A stretch of 64,000 nucleotides of DNA from the NCBI GenBank assembly GCA_032718475.1, contig JAUCBJ010006588.1, positions 1-64,000 of the forward strand. The letters are read 5' to 3'. Each line of letters starts with the position of its first letter. Position 1 is the stretch's first letter. The position numbers and the translations under genes were made by a program. Origin of the DNA: Nemertoderma westbladi. Lineage: Eukaryota; Xenacoelomorpha; Nemertodermatida; Nemertodermatidae. The notes below the pieces were generated by a model that saw only the letters and a list, made by a program, of their open reading frames with translations, made no database searches and was not told the DNA's origin. Positions 23,401 to 32,960 of this stretch are shown here, one piece after another.

Positions 23401-24191
23401 AGAATCATTAGAGGGAGCCCAGCGGCTCCTCAGCTCATTAGAACATGCTGCTTCTAGTGTTGGTCTTTTTATTAACTCCAGAAAGACCAAAATTCTGACA
23501 GTTAACTTTGAAAGTCCTCAGCAAGTCTCTGATCGGATGAGCATAAGCTCAAAGGATGGTATGCTTGAGCATGTGGACGACTTCTGTTACCTGGGATCAT
23601 GGATCCGGAAGTCAGGTGAGGACCTTCGAATACGTAAGGGAAAGGCATGGGCAGCCTTGAATAGGCTTTCCAGGATTTGGAAGTCACCTAGAATTAATCG
23701 GAAACTTAAGGTCCGATTATTTAGAGCAGCAGTAGTTCCAGTACTCCTCTACGGGAGTCCATGCTGGGCTCTAACTGCTGAGGACACCAAATCTCTGGAT
23801 GGCACATTCACAAGAATGCTACGCCGGGTACATTGTGTCAAGTACAATGCACACATCTCCAACCAGACACTATATAACATTGGAGGTGTCTCATTGGTTC
23901 CCCCAAGCTTGACACTAGAACAAAATCGGCTCCGCTTTGCAGGACATTGCTTTCGCCGTGAGGACCAGCCAGTGCATAATCTTGTACTTTGGCAGCCTCA
24001 TGGAGTGAATAAGCATGGTGGACAACCCATGACTTTCTTGAGACGCATCTTAAAGGACACTGGCCTTGAAGATGCGGATGATCTAGCAAATGTCATGGGT
24101 GATAGGGAGTTGTGGCGGTGCGATTTTGTCGATAAGCCGGCACAGCATTCTTAAAAATGCAGCTGCAATGCAGCATGCCGATCCTAGTAGT
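20428..24191 (+). mobile_element. full-length RTE-like LINE, copy A
   Basis: A non-LTR retrotransposon inserted in the BEL-1 3' LTR and flanked by the perfect 12-bp duplication ATGATTGTGGCT (20416-20427 and 24192-24203). It is 3.76 kb, typical of RTE-type elements. It has a 430-bp 5' UTR with two imperfect 125-bp modules, one long ORF, and a short 3' UTR with the hairpin sequence GCTGCAATGCAGC (24162-24174). The 3' end lacks poly(A); copy B ends in TAG trinucleotide repeats, also typical of RTE-like elements. Confidence 0.92.
20858..24154 (+). CDS. LINE endonuclease-reverse transcriptase (intact)
   Basis: A 1098-codon frame from ATG 20858 to the stop at 24152-24154, uninterrupted. The protein nicks the target DNA and primes reverse transcription from it. 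An AP-type endonuclease (EEP fold) spans about residues 120-370, with GDFNA at about 272 and SDHRLIV at about 360. The RT domain lies at about 590-900: a KKGNLTLYGSFRGISL block, FVDFFKAFDS (first catalytic Asp), GVLQGDTLAPFLF, and catalytic FADD at 840-843. A C-terminal segment with RFAGHCFRRED and HGGQPMTFLRRIL resembles the tail of RTE/BovB-type proteins. The clade assignment rests on length, tail motif and 3' end type; another endonuclease-bearing clade remains possible. With its ORF intact it may have been active recently. Confidence 0.9.
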   Translation: MANQGVVFAPRADSAKKHPPTPTMDYISNAEVRPLEASGITGHNRPHRRQLTPDRLPVSPPTGERAANNSLSPFPDDLSGPNPGSPGRPDCDGERDSGVGGYSHVPPRPTKPLVNLRQVTRLASVNTLTLGSPMRQGELTALADKLSLSAVGVQEHRMQTGQTDEVLIKDMGGGWRLALASADDSGNGGIGLLMNPTAHAALDKIDQISNRIIRCHFSCSGRLAKKFPKVVLIVCYSPTSVAPVEEVENFYHNLQAATDGVDQHAFLTFLGDFNASLHQSPTSPWVYSNSVNRNSVHLQDFISGNGLFSAGTQFKKRTGKLWTHSGPSGHKSQIDHILFRRKYRSSIQDCNAFTLRPFSSDHRLIVAKVRLSLRASRTTKSALPRHDWSSLLQQPSVRSSFTLQLSNRYEALASEAADHCEGYTAFTEAVKLAAAETVPVYPRNRKRAPWTDNKIQKCRNDLHKAQKESRLKQTTAAKNAVKAASRSLNRQYSVNLQELINQQVDAINDADDSRQSSQAWKSINLLTGRKSQPTTKVKAESPADRLNGWKAHFEKLLNNDRVLPDNFIEVKVSESVLPDIPIGDISFAEVNAAAKSIKTNRASGVDGVPPEVFKIPECLKLIYPIIVDMYRTTRVPQEMKTNKLVPVPKKGNLTLYGSFRGISLISIAAKLYNRILLNRIRDPIERLLRGNQNGFRKGRGTMEPILALRRIIEELSKKKDRHLAVIFVDFFKAFDSVSRSRMFSILSLYGIPDEIIAAIRSVYDGSTTFVSTVDGDTEPFEVLWGVLQGDTLAPFLFIIVVDYVLRMSLDHHNDDGVMITPPTGSRSRGNPAKYLTDLDFADDLGVLSESLEGAQRLLSSLEHAASSVGLFINSRKTKILTVNFESPQQVSDRMSISSKDGMLEHVDDFCYLGSWIRKSGEDLRIRKGKAWAALNRLSRIWKSPRINRKLKVRLFRAAVVPVLLYGSPCWALTAEDTKSLDGTFTRMLRRVHCVKYNAHISNQTLYNIGGVSLVPPSLTLEQNRLRFAGHCFRREDQPVHNLVLWQPHGVNKHGGQPMTFLRRILKDTGLEDADDLANVMGDRELWRCDFVDKPAQHS

Positions 24192-24203
24192 ATGATTGTG
24201 GCT

Positions 24204-24596
24204 GATAACTAAGCATTTCCTAAAGAATGCGCCTTATACGTGAATCATAAGCCTTACCGTTGTGTTTAGTATAAGTCATAGCTCTGTTTACCTAGATAGA
24301 GCGCCACATCCTAAAGGAACTGTTAATATTTCCCGAAAGTGAATAATATTCGTCAGAAATTTATTAACGATCAATCGAATAATACAGTAGGCTTACACTG
24401 CAATAAAATCTAAGCCCCATCCGAATCCAGTCTCCCGGGTATATCCAGTGGGTGAATGGACGCACACTATGCTGGCTTCGGCTAATGTTGTGTTTATTGG
24501 TATTAAATACTTGTCATATGCTAAAGTCTATTTATAAACCAAAGACGTATAAATTTTGGCAGGTTAAACTGCTAAAGGTCTTCAAAAGCGCGTACA
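24204..24596 (+). repeat. 3' LTR of BEL-1, right part
   Basis: Continues the LTR exactly where 20427 stops (5' LTR equivalent about 4430-4821) and ends in CA. It is followed by the TSD AAGTG and the resumed minisatellite. Confidence 0.93.
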
Positions 24597-24683
24597 AAGT
24601 GGGAATGGAGGAAGATGGCAATGTGGGAAGGTCGGTGGGAATGTAGGAAGTTGGGAATGGGGGAAGGTCGGTGGGAATGTAGG
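24597..24683. repeat. minisatellite, right remnant
   Basis: The same GGGAATG-type units as 211-3647, starting with the second copy of the BEL-1 TSD. This shows that BEL-1 inserted into the array. Confidence 0.9.
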
Positions 24684-24990
24684 AATCAATAAACGATGTT
24701 GTTACCTAACAATTAAGGGAAAGGAGCAGGTTACAGAGGCGGATTTATCTTTCCAAGACAATAGGAATCAATAAACGATGTTGCAACCTGCCAATTAAGG
24801 GAAAAGAGCAGGTTGCAGCGGCTGTCTTTTCTAACCAAACAATATACTTTGTTGATACCTACCAATTGAAAGGGGAATGTTAGAGCGGCGGGATTTCTAA
24901 CTAAAAAATACTACCCCATAACCAAAACAATAAAGGTGTGTTGAGCAGGTTACATGGTTTCGAGTTTCTAACCAAAACAATATAATAGCA
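24684..24990. repeat. 82-bp tandem repeats
   Basis: AATCAATAAACGATGTTG begins at 24684 and again 82 bp later, followed by an AATTAAGGGAAA-GAGCAGGTT-like core; at least two further degenerate copies follow. A weakly similar GGAGCAGGTTAC string occurs at 29717. Confidence 0.75.
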
Positions 24991-26104
24991 ATACTATAAA
25001 ACTGTTTAAAACCAGAAGAGTGACCGACCTACAGTATTATAATATGACTTGATGAGATTTCATTGTATTCCATATGATTGTATTATCTAGCCTATGTAAT
25101 ACTGAAGTACAGTAGTTATTAAAGCTTTAGATGTATTTACAGTACTGTAATACAATCTTATGTCAGACTGAAGAATGCACTCAACCAACATGTGATGTAT
25201 AATATAAATATGTCGCTTTGCATTTTCTATCACAAACAATAAGGAAGTAATTACTCATTCGCCTGCCGTCTGTCTTTGAACTTTGTACTTTTAATTCGAC
25301 AGAATTGCAAACATTTTGTACTGGCACATTTATTTATCTTGTTTACTTATCTAGTCCCCCCCCCCCCCCCCACACCCATCACATATCGTGGGCTAAGAGT
25401 AAAAACTCAAAAACTCAAGTTGCGCTCAATTCCATGTTTGATTAAATGTTGTGAGGAGTTTGATGTGACAATTACCACCAACAATAACCAAATTATTTGT
25501 AATCCATTATGGTGATGCTATACATATGTAGACAATAGATAATTTTGCTGGGTATTTTGCTGGGTTTGGTATACTTGTTGGGTATTTTACAAAATATGTG
25601 TATTTAGATTGGCGATGGCAATTGGCTGATGTTGTGGGGCGAGCCACAAAGTAGACGGAGACTTAGCGGACTGCCACACACTGTTAGGGTGGGTCAATTT
25701 AGTCAAATAATTATATTGTCGTTATTGTCGTCTGCGTTACGATTTTGACATGCTAGTAACTTTGTCGGATTTAAAGCTGTCGAGTTTAATTCATGAATAG
25801 GGCCAAAATGAGAGATTTATAGAGACATTTAGACCTCTTCAGTTCGACAGTCTCCCGATAGAGGTTAACATATATAAACATCCCTATAAGCATTTGACGT
25901 CTATTTTTACACCTCAACAGGTATGTGGACGTCATTTTACGTCAATTATGTTTATTACAAGAAGTCGGCAGTTCTCCAGTCTACCGCTAGTGGACTGAAA
26001 TTAAAAAAAAATTAGAAATATCTGAATTACAAATATTCAGTTATTTCGTAAAATTGTTTGTGATATTTCTTTCTGATTTAATACCTGGAACATATTATTC
26101 TAGA
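24991..26104. other. unassigned AT-rich sequence
   Basis: No supported gene. It contains a 16-base poly-C run (25356-25371) and short GCTGGGTATTTT repeats at 25546-25590. Short open frames here have no recognisable product. Confidence 0.4.
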
Positions 26105-26268
26105 CCTCAGACCAAACTTTGTTGATGTTTTTAATTCGTATAATTTTAATATAATATATTATTTTTTTTAACTTAATATAATATATAATTTTTTTAAATT
26201 TAATATAAAATATATATTTTTTTAATTTAATATAATATCGTATATTTTTTTTAATTTAATATAATATT
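26105..26268. repeat. AT-rich tandem repeat, left block
   Basis: Repeated units of about 30-35 bp built from TTTTTTTAATTTAATATAATAT. The same repeat resumes at 27796-27862, on the far side of the gag-like fragment. Confidence 0.85.
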
Positions 26269-27795
26269 GTTAGCGTATTCAATTCCGCTAGCTAGCCCCA
26301 CAAAGTAGGCTTTAAGCAATATTGGGAGCACGAGGTTGATTACCAATCAACCTCGTGTCACCCCAATAAACGGGGACAACAGGCCTCAAGGGAACACACA
26401 CACAGCGGGGGTCAGAGGTTACACCTCCGGGGAGAGACAGAATAACAGCAGTGGGGGGGAAAACACTCCCAGAGAGAAGGGAGGCGAGAAGTGAGTTATT
26501 AGCCAATGGGGGGAGAGCATCGGCTGAGTAATGTAACATGGCCAACCGGTGCAATATATTACCAGTAACCGTGTTCATTCACTCATTCAGTTAGTCAGTT
26601 CAGTTAGGGTAGTATGGTAACTATTAACACCGTCTACTGCTGCCATCATTCACCTTACATACACTTATCAATTACTATCTGACTGTGTCTGCACTTTATC
26701 CATCTAACGTTTCTATTATACATATATTGGAGAATCAACAACATCAGAACTCTCAATCTTTTCACATACACACGGCGGGGACGCGTAGTTGAGATAACCG
26801 GATAAATTGGGATCCTCGGTGGATCCCGTCACAGTGTTAAGAGTCAAGCTGCCCTAAGTTTTAAGATCCAAGCTGCCCTAAGTATTAGAAACCAACAGCC
26901 CAAACTGTAGCTGCCAGCCACCGACATAAAGACTAAAGATGAGTCGAGGAGGAGAAATGACACTGCCGCGGACCCCGGACGGCGATCTAACGATCCGCGA
27001 GGCAGCGACGCGACGGTACCGACCCACGACACCGGACCCATCGATAACGGGCGATCTGGTAATCCAAGATGAGGGGGGTCGTCTACAGCGAGAGGACGAG
27101 TCGGGAGAGGAGAAAGACGAGTCGACACAGGGCGACGGTCGACGTGCCGAAGTCGCCGGCCAGCCACAGGCCGAGGGCGACGGATGGCCCACCGGAACGG
27201 CAAAGGTGGGGCCGCCGGTACGACGCCGGACCCGGAGGGATAGAGGAGATGTCGGCGATGAGGACGTCGGGGTCAGCGACCGGCTCCGACGAGCCTACAA
27301 CGCGACGCGGAAGCAACTGAAAGAAGCCAAAGGAGGGGCCAAGATAGACAAGGTGAAGTTAAAGAAGCGGCTAGGTGAGTCGAACAAACATTTTGATTAC
27401 TTAGTGCGCTTTGGGCAGGGAGAGCTAGCCGACGAGAGAGTGAGAGGGGTTGCCAGCGAACTGTTTGAACTATGGGAATGTAGGGGTATGAAACCTAGTG
27501 TAGTGTACATAGGGCCATACTTAGTCGATGCCCGGGGACTAAAATTAGTGGGTTGGAGGAGACCTGAGGAGGGCAAATCCGAGGTTAACCCCGAGGATTC
27601 GGTCTCGTCGGTCGGAGGAAGTTCCGGGAGGCGGGGGAAAGTTAGTAGGATGGGGGGGCGGAGAGTGTCCATCACAACCGATAAGTCTGCTACATCCTCC
27701 GCAAAGGAAAGAAGGGTGACGGCAATAAATCTGGCGTGCCAACTCGATCTGGCGGCGCTAGATCGGAGAGAATTAGAGAGACAGTTAGAGGAACA
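26269..27795 (+). mobile_element. probable LTR-element fragment (leader and gag-like ORF)
   Basis: A 1.5-kb GC-richer block inserted in an AT-rich repeat. Its left edge TGTTAGCG (from 26268) could be an LTR start. The first 520 bp include a perfect 13-bp hairpin (26329-26341 with 26345-26357, 3-nt loop), then AATAAA at 26362-26367. A gag-like ORF follows. No second LTR or pol is present, so this is a 3'-truncated copy. The assignment to an LTR element is inference from layout and not from a recognised domain. Confidence 0.45.
26329..26357. repeat. perfect 13-bp hairpin
   Basis: CACGAGGTTGATT, a 3-base loop ACC, then AATCAACCTCGTG. It lies just before the AATAAA hexamer. Confidence 0.9.
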
Positions 27796-27850
27796 GAGTA
27801 ATTTTTTTAAATTTAATATAATATTGTATATTTTTTTTAATTTAATATAA
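26939..27850 (+). pseudogene. gag-like ORF, 3'-truncated
   Basis: A 303-codon frame from ATG 26939. The first 286 residues or so are of normal composition: an acidic/basic N-terminal region, a Lys/Arg-rich segment (VKLKKRLGESNK at about residue 142), a compact region with FELWECRGMKPSVVYIGPYL, and a Ser/Arg-rich part. The final residues are translated from the AT-rich repeat and are an artefact of truncation at about 27796. GC content and codon use are unlike the flanks, which points to a mobile element. I do not recognise a named domain; a retroelement Gag is the most likely reading from size and position. Confidence 0.4.
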
Positions 27851-27862
27851 TATCGTAGAATA
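27796..27862. repeat. AT-rich tandem repeat, right block
   Basis: Two further units of the repeat at 26105-26268. The pair brackets the gag-like fragment. Confidence 0.85.
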
Positions 27863-28929
27863 TTTTTTGGTTGTCTGATTTTGGTAGAATATAAAGTAGA
27901 TACCACAGGAGTTACGTAGAGCTATGTTATTTTCCATTATTACTTGATTGGGGTGGTTACTACGCGTTATATTGAGTCGTTATAGGACGTTTTGTTTTAT
28001 AATTATAGTACGGGATTTACTTAGAAGCGCTCTCAATTAATCAATACAAAATTAAACAGATCATTTATCAGAAAAAAACAGGAAGGCAAACACGACTTAA
28101 TTAACACACGTTTCAGCATTCACTTTGACGCACTATATATGCAGGTAGTTTTAAATAAACCCAAGTATAATTTCAACGTAAAACATGACGTGTTAGTTGA
28201 ATATTTTCAACCCAGATGGCAAATAGTTTAGAAGCAACACATACACTGGTGTGGTACTTAGGAATAACAATAACAGATTGTTTAGTATTCCGACCCCGAT
28301 CTTGGGACAAAATATATATGATATTGTGCAACCCTAAATATTTTATTCTATCGATAGAGCAAAGTATGTATAGTATAATATTCTGATGTTTTATGTGTTT
28401 TGCAGTATTTTACCGTCTACTATTATACCGGCCATGTTTTGTAATATTTATAGTACATGTGACGTATTATATATTTGGTTTTAACATTTTAATTCAATTA
28501 AAGCCACCGGGGCCAAATCCGGGAATGAAATGAATGAATTCAGGTTGAGTTACATTGTCAGTGCCGAGACGGTATGGGGTTTGTAAATATGCCCCCCAGG
28601 ACAATTACAGTAAGCCTGTGGAGTGAAAATTAAAGGTTTAAAAAAAGGTTAAAAAAACAGATTATAATAAGAAATCCTTTACAAGTCAGAAGATTTCCTA
28701 CTTTCTCACATAATTTACGAAGCGAAAATGTGAGATGGTCTCGTACGCCACCTAGTGAGCATCTTTGCCATGTATGTGCATTAGTATTACCCTGCAGAAC
28801 CAATGTTGTACCCATATCGTTAGATTCTTTGCTTCCCTATATTACATAAACATATGGGCATTGTTTTGGGGAGTGACGTCATTTGGCTTCCTAAAATTAG
28901 GTCCACTCTACAGGATATTATGGCTCTGG
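27863..28929. other. unassigned sequence
   Basis: AT-rich with no supported gene. AAGCCACCGGGGCC with GGGAATGAAATGAATG at 28501-28538 resembles a dispersed repeat, but I cannot classify it. Confidence 0.35.
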
Positions 28930-29162
28930 CCGTGAGGACCAGCCTGCACACAAACTTATGCATTGGCGGCCTCATGTAGAGAATAAGCAATAAGTCTGTT
29001 GGACAGCCCATATGACTTTATTGAGATGACTCGTAAAGAAGACTCGGTTTTTTATTTGTGGATAATCTCGTGAAAGACATTGTGATAGAGAGTTGTGCCG
29101 CTGCAATAGTGTCGACCTGCGGCATAGCATTATTAATGCAGCTGCAATGCAGCACGCCAATT
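28930..29162 (+). pseudogene. relic 3' end of an RTE-like LINE (copy D)
   Basis: Diverged but alignable with copy A from about 23947 to 24178: CCGTGAGGACCAGCC, the GGCGGCCTCATG and GACAGCCCATATGACTTT strings, and the terminal GCAGCTGCAATGCAGCA. Many indels break any frame. Only the last 230 bp or so are present, as expected for a 5'-truncated LINE. The terminal hairpin is the best preserved part. Confidence 0.8.
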
Positions 29163-30207
29163 ATAGAGATTTTGGGAACATTTACATTTTTCTAGAAAAG
29201 TATATAAAGTCAACATGTTTATTTAATGTTTATCAAGAGTAATTAATAGAAATTAATTAATATTTAATGTGGTTTATATTATAAATAAAATATAATAATC
29301 TTATTAGAAACAGACCAAACCGACATATTTAAATTAACTCGAATTATTTAAAATCCAGATATATAATAAATACAAAAAGCACAAAATAATTAGACTCTTA
29401 AACAGTTAAGTAAATCTGCACAGCTGTTCCCAGGTAACCAACCAATCTACAATTATAAAATATAATTTACCGAACAGTTTGTCTGTCAAAAGGTTAATTT
29501 TAATTTCAACCAAATTACCAACAAATAATTAATTTAAACTGTATATTATTAATTACAAAGGCTATATATTTTATAACTATATTACCAATAGGGTCTATAC
29601 GTATATTATATATTAATAAATCTTTTTAACCAAAGAATCTATTATTGTTTAACAATAAAGTTAATTATTTAATAGACAATGTTTTCTCGCTGAGACAGGG
29701 GGTGAGACACCTACAGGAGCAGGTTACTGAGGCACGTTATTATAACCAAAACAATAAACAACATAACAGATTACAGATTACAGTTGTATTTGTGGGAGTA
29801 ATCAGCTGTTATTTGCGTAGATTTTCCCCTGGAGAGGGATGTATTTTTATTGCCTCGAATCCCCCCTGTCTGTTTCATCTCTAAGACGAAATGATTCATA
29901 AAATAGAAAAGTAATTCTATTTGTAAAAGATAATTAAATAATATAATTCAAAGATTCAGAAACTATATGTAACAACACAATATATGTTACAAACACACAA
30001 CAATGGATGGTAGACTAATTATTAATTAACTAATTAATAACAACAGCACTAAATGTATTTCCATAAATCGTAACGTTTAATTTTTAACTTTATTTATATT
30101 TTCCCAAACTAAAGAGTTTAAATTCGGTGAGTTTAACTAAAGATTAAAAGCTCCTCTTTCCAATACTTTTTTCATCCTATAACTTTATTTCAATTAATTT
30201 CACTTGT
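29163..30207. other. unassigned AT-rich sequence
   Basis: Very AT-rich with no supported coding frame. A putative polyadenylation hexamer for the minus-strand WD40/CARD fragment lies at 30184-30189 (AATAAA on the minus strand). Confidence 0.4.
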
Positions 30208-31285
30208 TTATCTAGGAAGAGGCGGTTTTATTTCAATAATTTCAGCTAAGTGTTTTTGGTTAGTTTCCCTAAGTCCGTCACAGAATGTAAGAAAGTCTTT
30301 GTAGGTCCGTTTCTTAAGGAATTCAATAAGTTCATTGTTCTGTGCAAACCGACCCCGATATGATTTAATTTTATCTATCTGATCCCCAGTGATAACAAAT
30401 TTACTTAATAGATAAATTAGTAGAACTTCTGATTCTAATTTAGTAGCCAATTCGTATTGTCCCCCTGTGAGTTTATTTCTAACTGTTTCATCAATAATTC
30501 CCTTAACTACCGTCTCTATTTCTTCCCCTAACGGACCCACCTTCCCAAGGTATTTACCTATTTCTTCCCATTTTTTTGCTCCTTTTATTTTCTCACTAAC
30601 TTCTCCTACATTAATATATTCTATCTGATCGGTTTGGTTTATATTAATTTTAATAATAGTTCCCTTTCTATAACCAATCAGTAGGTAATTCCCTTTTGGG
30701 TGGAAGTTAATAGAACTGAACGGGTTCCTCTCCCCACCCGTCCGACCCACAAACTCCTTTATTACCCTCCCACCTCCATCTAATAAACGTATAGAAGATG
30801 AACCATCTATAAACCTGCTCCGCACTGCAACCCTCCCACCCTGAGGTTCCCATTTAAGCCTTCGACCCTCCTACACTCTGTTCCCATAATTCCGCACCGG
30901 TTATAAAGGAAATACATTTAGTGAACCCGAGACCCCCTATTAACAGTTTAGTACCATCTGTATTAAACGCTACCGACCAGACTCTCCTCTCCCCTTCCAT
31001 AAGAACCTTTATTAGGTTCCCTTTGAGGTCCCAGAGTTTAGCGGTCCCATCGTAGGAACCGCTAACTACCTGCGAACCATCTGTAGAGAATACAATGTCG
31101 TTTACCCAGTTACTGTGAGCCGCCCAAGTTTTATGAGTAAATAAATTACCTGTTGCGGTACCGGAAGGATTTATTGTAATGATGGATAAAGTTCCATCAT
31201 TACAACATGTTGAAAGCACGTTGGGGTCCGATGGGGAGAAGGTGAGGGCCAACCGAGCTGTTTCTGTAGACTCCGAGTTTATACT
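30208..31285 (-). pseudogene. WD40-repeat and CARD domain gene fragment
   Basis: Two minus-strand frames, 31285-30854 and about 30860-30208, that join with a one-base shift near 30850. The upstream part has three WD40 blades, including one with HSNWVNDIVFSTDG...GSYDGTAKLWDLKG. The downstream part adds two weaker blades (FHPKGNYLLIGYRKGTI), a helical linker, and about 85 residues that look like a CARD death-fold: LLIYLLSKFVITGDQIDKI, FLKKRTYKDFLTFCDGL and NQKHLAEII. An AATAAA lies 19-24 bases after the TAA stop. WD40 plus CARD recalls Apaf-1-type apoptosis or innate immunity adaptors, but here the CARD is C-terminal. No start or first blades are present: sequence upstream of 31275 is Penelope-like. 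It could be a 5'-truncated retrocopy, a decayed exon or a captured host segment. Confidence 0.65.
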
Positions 31286-32960
31286 TTAAAACGTACCCCA
31301 TAGCAGGTCGCTTGGGTACTAGATACTCACGCAATTCCCGATTCCCGATACAATATTCTCGCAAAACGCGCTTAAGTTGAGCAATGAACTTATTTGTAGG
31401 GTCGCTAGGTAACTCGCAGTACGTAGATTCATCGCCGAGTGCTCGCCGGGTCTCCCTATCCTTCATTCCGGAATCGATCACAACCACGTTACCCGTCTTG
31501 TCGCCGCGAACTATCTCGATAGAGCTGTCGCGCCCCAGACTCTTCAGCCTGGGTTCCCCTTGAGGTCGACTCTCTACCTTCTCCGCCACCCGGTGCAGAT
31601 CACGGATAAAGGCTTCCACGGCCGGCTGCTTACACGCCCGCGCGACATATCGATACTTAAAAGGTACAGTATATGGAATATAGTTTAAAACCCGATGGAC
31701 ACCGTCTCCTGTTCCGGAAGTTGCCAAAAACGGGAAAGCTCTGGCTTCCGGTACATGGATGCCAGACCCCCTACGTATTCCCTGAAAGTCCTTAGCACGT
31801 TTGGGAGTTTCGAGCAACCAGTTCGCGTTAGACGCCGAAAAACCTTCCGCCAGTATAGGGGAAAGTTCACCCTCTTCGCCCACTCCAGGATTGGCGTCGC
31901 CCCCTGTACTTTCACCGACCTCCCCGAAAAGGCTTCTAATCATGTTGCTGTCCCGGAGCTGCGCACGGTCCTGAGGAGTTGAAGTACCCGGTACCTCCGC
32001 CACGCACCCGGACCCAGCCTCCCCCCGCCTCCGAAGGCCGGGGGATGCTCACACTCTCCCCTTCATGAACAGACTCGCTCCCGTACACCCCGGATAACCG
32101 AGTGTCGGTTGGTGTCACGTTAAAGGAGACGACGCTCGCTGCTCCCGTCGCATCGCGTGTGGTCGCGGCTCCGACGTCCGGTCGGAACACCTGAGTGTCG
32201 TCCTCGCGTTGCTTCCTCCACACGTGGTTGCGGATGGCTGAACCAACCCTGGAGATAGCTGTGTGGGTATCCATTAGACCTCCCTTACCTCTCATGGGGG
32301 TTGGGATAAAACCAAACCCCAGACTGAGAACTTCCATCTGTTTAGGAGAAATCTCCTTCGACGACAGGTTTACCACACACGCCGCCGGCTGGCTTCCGTT
32401 CCTTCCCTGAAGGACCCTCGCCTAGGCGACTCTGTGTAGCCCAACTGGGTATCCCCGAACGCCTCCCCGGCGGGTGGGCCATAGACCCCAATGCCTCGAG
32501 CTTCTTACCGTGAATAGCACTCCTCTCCTTAGTTTCCCAGACAGCAATGCGGTCCACACACCCCGTGATAAACTGGAATAGAGTACGTTGTTCATCCCCC
32601 TCTCCGGATCTCCTCGCATCCACCCGTACTAAACCTAAGACCCGGTTAAAAGTCTTTCCCCAACGCGTATAACGCGTCGATATCCCGAGATAACGCCCCC
32701 ATGACGAAATCCCTCGCTAGCTTCCAATACTCCCTGCATCCTAAGGCGTATACATCCTTAAGATATCTCGGTACGAGATCTTCCCTTCTACAGGTCCTGA
32801 GAAACCTAATCATAAGCGGTATCCTAATTAACTTTTGTTTTAAACGGAAAAGGTTGCGGATGTCGTGGATTGCCCCATTACTCAGATCAAATGTTTTAAT
32901 AGAACGGCACGCCGACTTAAGGGGATTTCGGTACATTGTTAAGAAAGATAGGTTCAACAC
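31265..32960 (-). pseudogene. Penelope-like element, N-terminal RT region (decayed)
   Basis: Minus-strand frames 32960-32646, 32623-32342, 32376-31936 and 32003-about 31275 form one decayed protein with several frameshifts. The VVNLSSKEISPKQMEVLSLG motif followed by FGFIPTP (about 32373-32300) is characteristic of the N-terminal part of PLE reverse transcriptases. Further on, GDKTGNVVVIDSGMK, STYCELPSDPT and a YLVPKRPAMGYVLKYK segment occupy the position of the PLE block that precedes the RT palm. The palm, thumb and GIY-YIG endonuclease are missing: homology ends at about 31275, where WD40 sequence begins. It is inactive. The family assignment rests on motif recognition. Confidence 0.65.

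Larger units (their letters stand above)
3648..24596 (+). mobile_element. BEL/Pao LTR retrotransposon BEL-1, interrupted by a LINE
   Basis: A complete LTR retrotransposon. The LTRs (3648-4821 and 19647-20427 plus 24204-24596) begin TGTAAAAGC and end GCGCGTRCA. The 5 bp AAGTG lies directly before the 5' LTR (3643-3647) and directly after the 3' LTR (24597-24601), a target duplication of the size usual for BEL/Pao. Without the nested LINE and its duplicated TSD the element is about 17.2 kb, long for this superfamily. The order is leader, gag-protease, RT-RNase H, integrase, a 1.6-kb noncoding spacer, a third ORF, and a short purine-rich tract (GGGAGCGG) against the 3' LTR. No clear tRNA primer site follows the 5' LTR. 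By eye the two LTRs differ at about two dozen positions, so the insertion is fairly young although pol is already broken. Confidence 0.93.

Noticed and set aside
26312-26578. Minus-strand 88-codon frame in the LTR-like leader
   Set aside because: It overlaps the hairpin and leader on the opposite strand and has no domain.
27069-27320. Alternative frames inside the gag-like ORF on both strands
   Set aside because: High GC content lowers stop frequency; only the frame from 26939 spans the block and has balanced composition.
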